Source of the DNA: Chalara sp. BL73
Lineage: Eukaryota; Ascomycota; Leotiomycetes; Helotiales
Direction of reading: 5' to 3'
NCBI GenBank assembly: GCA_918026815.1
Contig: CAKJVC010000010.1
Span: 1,552,501 to 1,616,500, forward strand
DNA length: 64,000 bases
The notes beneath the pieces are model-generated. The model ran no database searches, had not been told where the DNA came from, and was given only the letters and a program-made list of their open reading frames with translations. The translations under genes were made by a program, and so were the position numbers. Below are positions 63,938 to 64,000 of the stretch, in pieces; positions within the stretch are counted from its first letter, which is position 1, and every line of letters begins with the position of its first letter.

Positions 63938-64000
63938 TGTAACAACTCAAGCTGAACAGGGATCTCGATCCGTAGATCTAGATAGAAGGATTCGGAGGTG
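63938..64000 (-). mobile_element. LTR family C, reverse, continues past the window
   Basis: TGTAACAACTCAAGCTGAAC AGGGATCTCGATCC.. matches the reverse complement of the right end of 9506-9793. Confidence 0.8.

Overview
The window is nuclear DNA of a filamentous ascomycete (Pezizomycotina). The evidence is short GT-AG introns (about 47-105 bp) with CTAAC-like branch sites, fungal-only families (HET, NACHT/STAND, fungal_trans transcription factor, NmrA, DUF3500), many solo LTRs with 5-bp target duplications, and C-to-T/G-to-A (RIP-like) decay of repeats. I cannot name the species; the order is not decidable from the sequence alone.

Layout. 0-10 kb: a C2H2/AT-hook protein gene (727-1874), a solo LTR, then a complete eight-exon NLR gene (4073-8397), followed by repeats. 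10-36 kb: a metabolic gene neighbourhood. It holds a PRISE-type reductase, a C2H2 plus fungal_trans regulator, a mitochondrial dicarboxylate-type carrier, an AhpD-like gene, a CaiB fragment, an FAH-family hydrolase, an MFS transporter, an aromatic FAD monooxygenase, a DUF3500 pseudogene and an NmrA-like protein. It is interrupted by one full-length Copia element (26293-31824) that sits inside a mariner-type MITE. 36-64 kb: a repeat-rich region with three further non-self-recognition-type genes. These are a HeLo-like/ubiquitin-like protein (39493-41499), a HET protein (43894-46043, minus) and a giant single-exon HET-ankyrin protein of 2515 aa (55164-62711). A detached, transition-mutated copy of the NLR C-terminus lies at 38232-38805.

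How it may work together. The middle block looks like a catabolic cluster for an aromatic compound: uptake (MFS), ring hydroxylation (FAD monooxygenase), C-C hydrolysis (FAH family), reductase, organellar carrier, and a local Zn-finger regulator. The flanks look like an allorecognition/immune island (NLR, HeLo-like, HET, HET-ankyrin) embedded in transposons. Both statements are inferences from family membership and proximity.

Mobile DNA. At least six LTR families (called A to F here) occur mostly as solo LTRs, six of them with intact 5-bp duplications. An Ant1-like Tc1/mariner transposon (51866-54732) carries a stack of nested insertions that can be ordered in time. Several single-base frame breaks fall in homopolymers (17.3, 18.5, 19.1, 20.9 and 33.3 kb) and may be assembly errors rather than real mutations.

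Gene models marked as multi-exon were built by hand from splice signals, reading phase and family conservation; lengths of the better models are multiples of three end to end.
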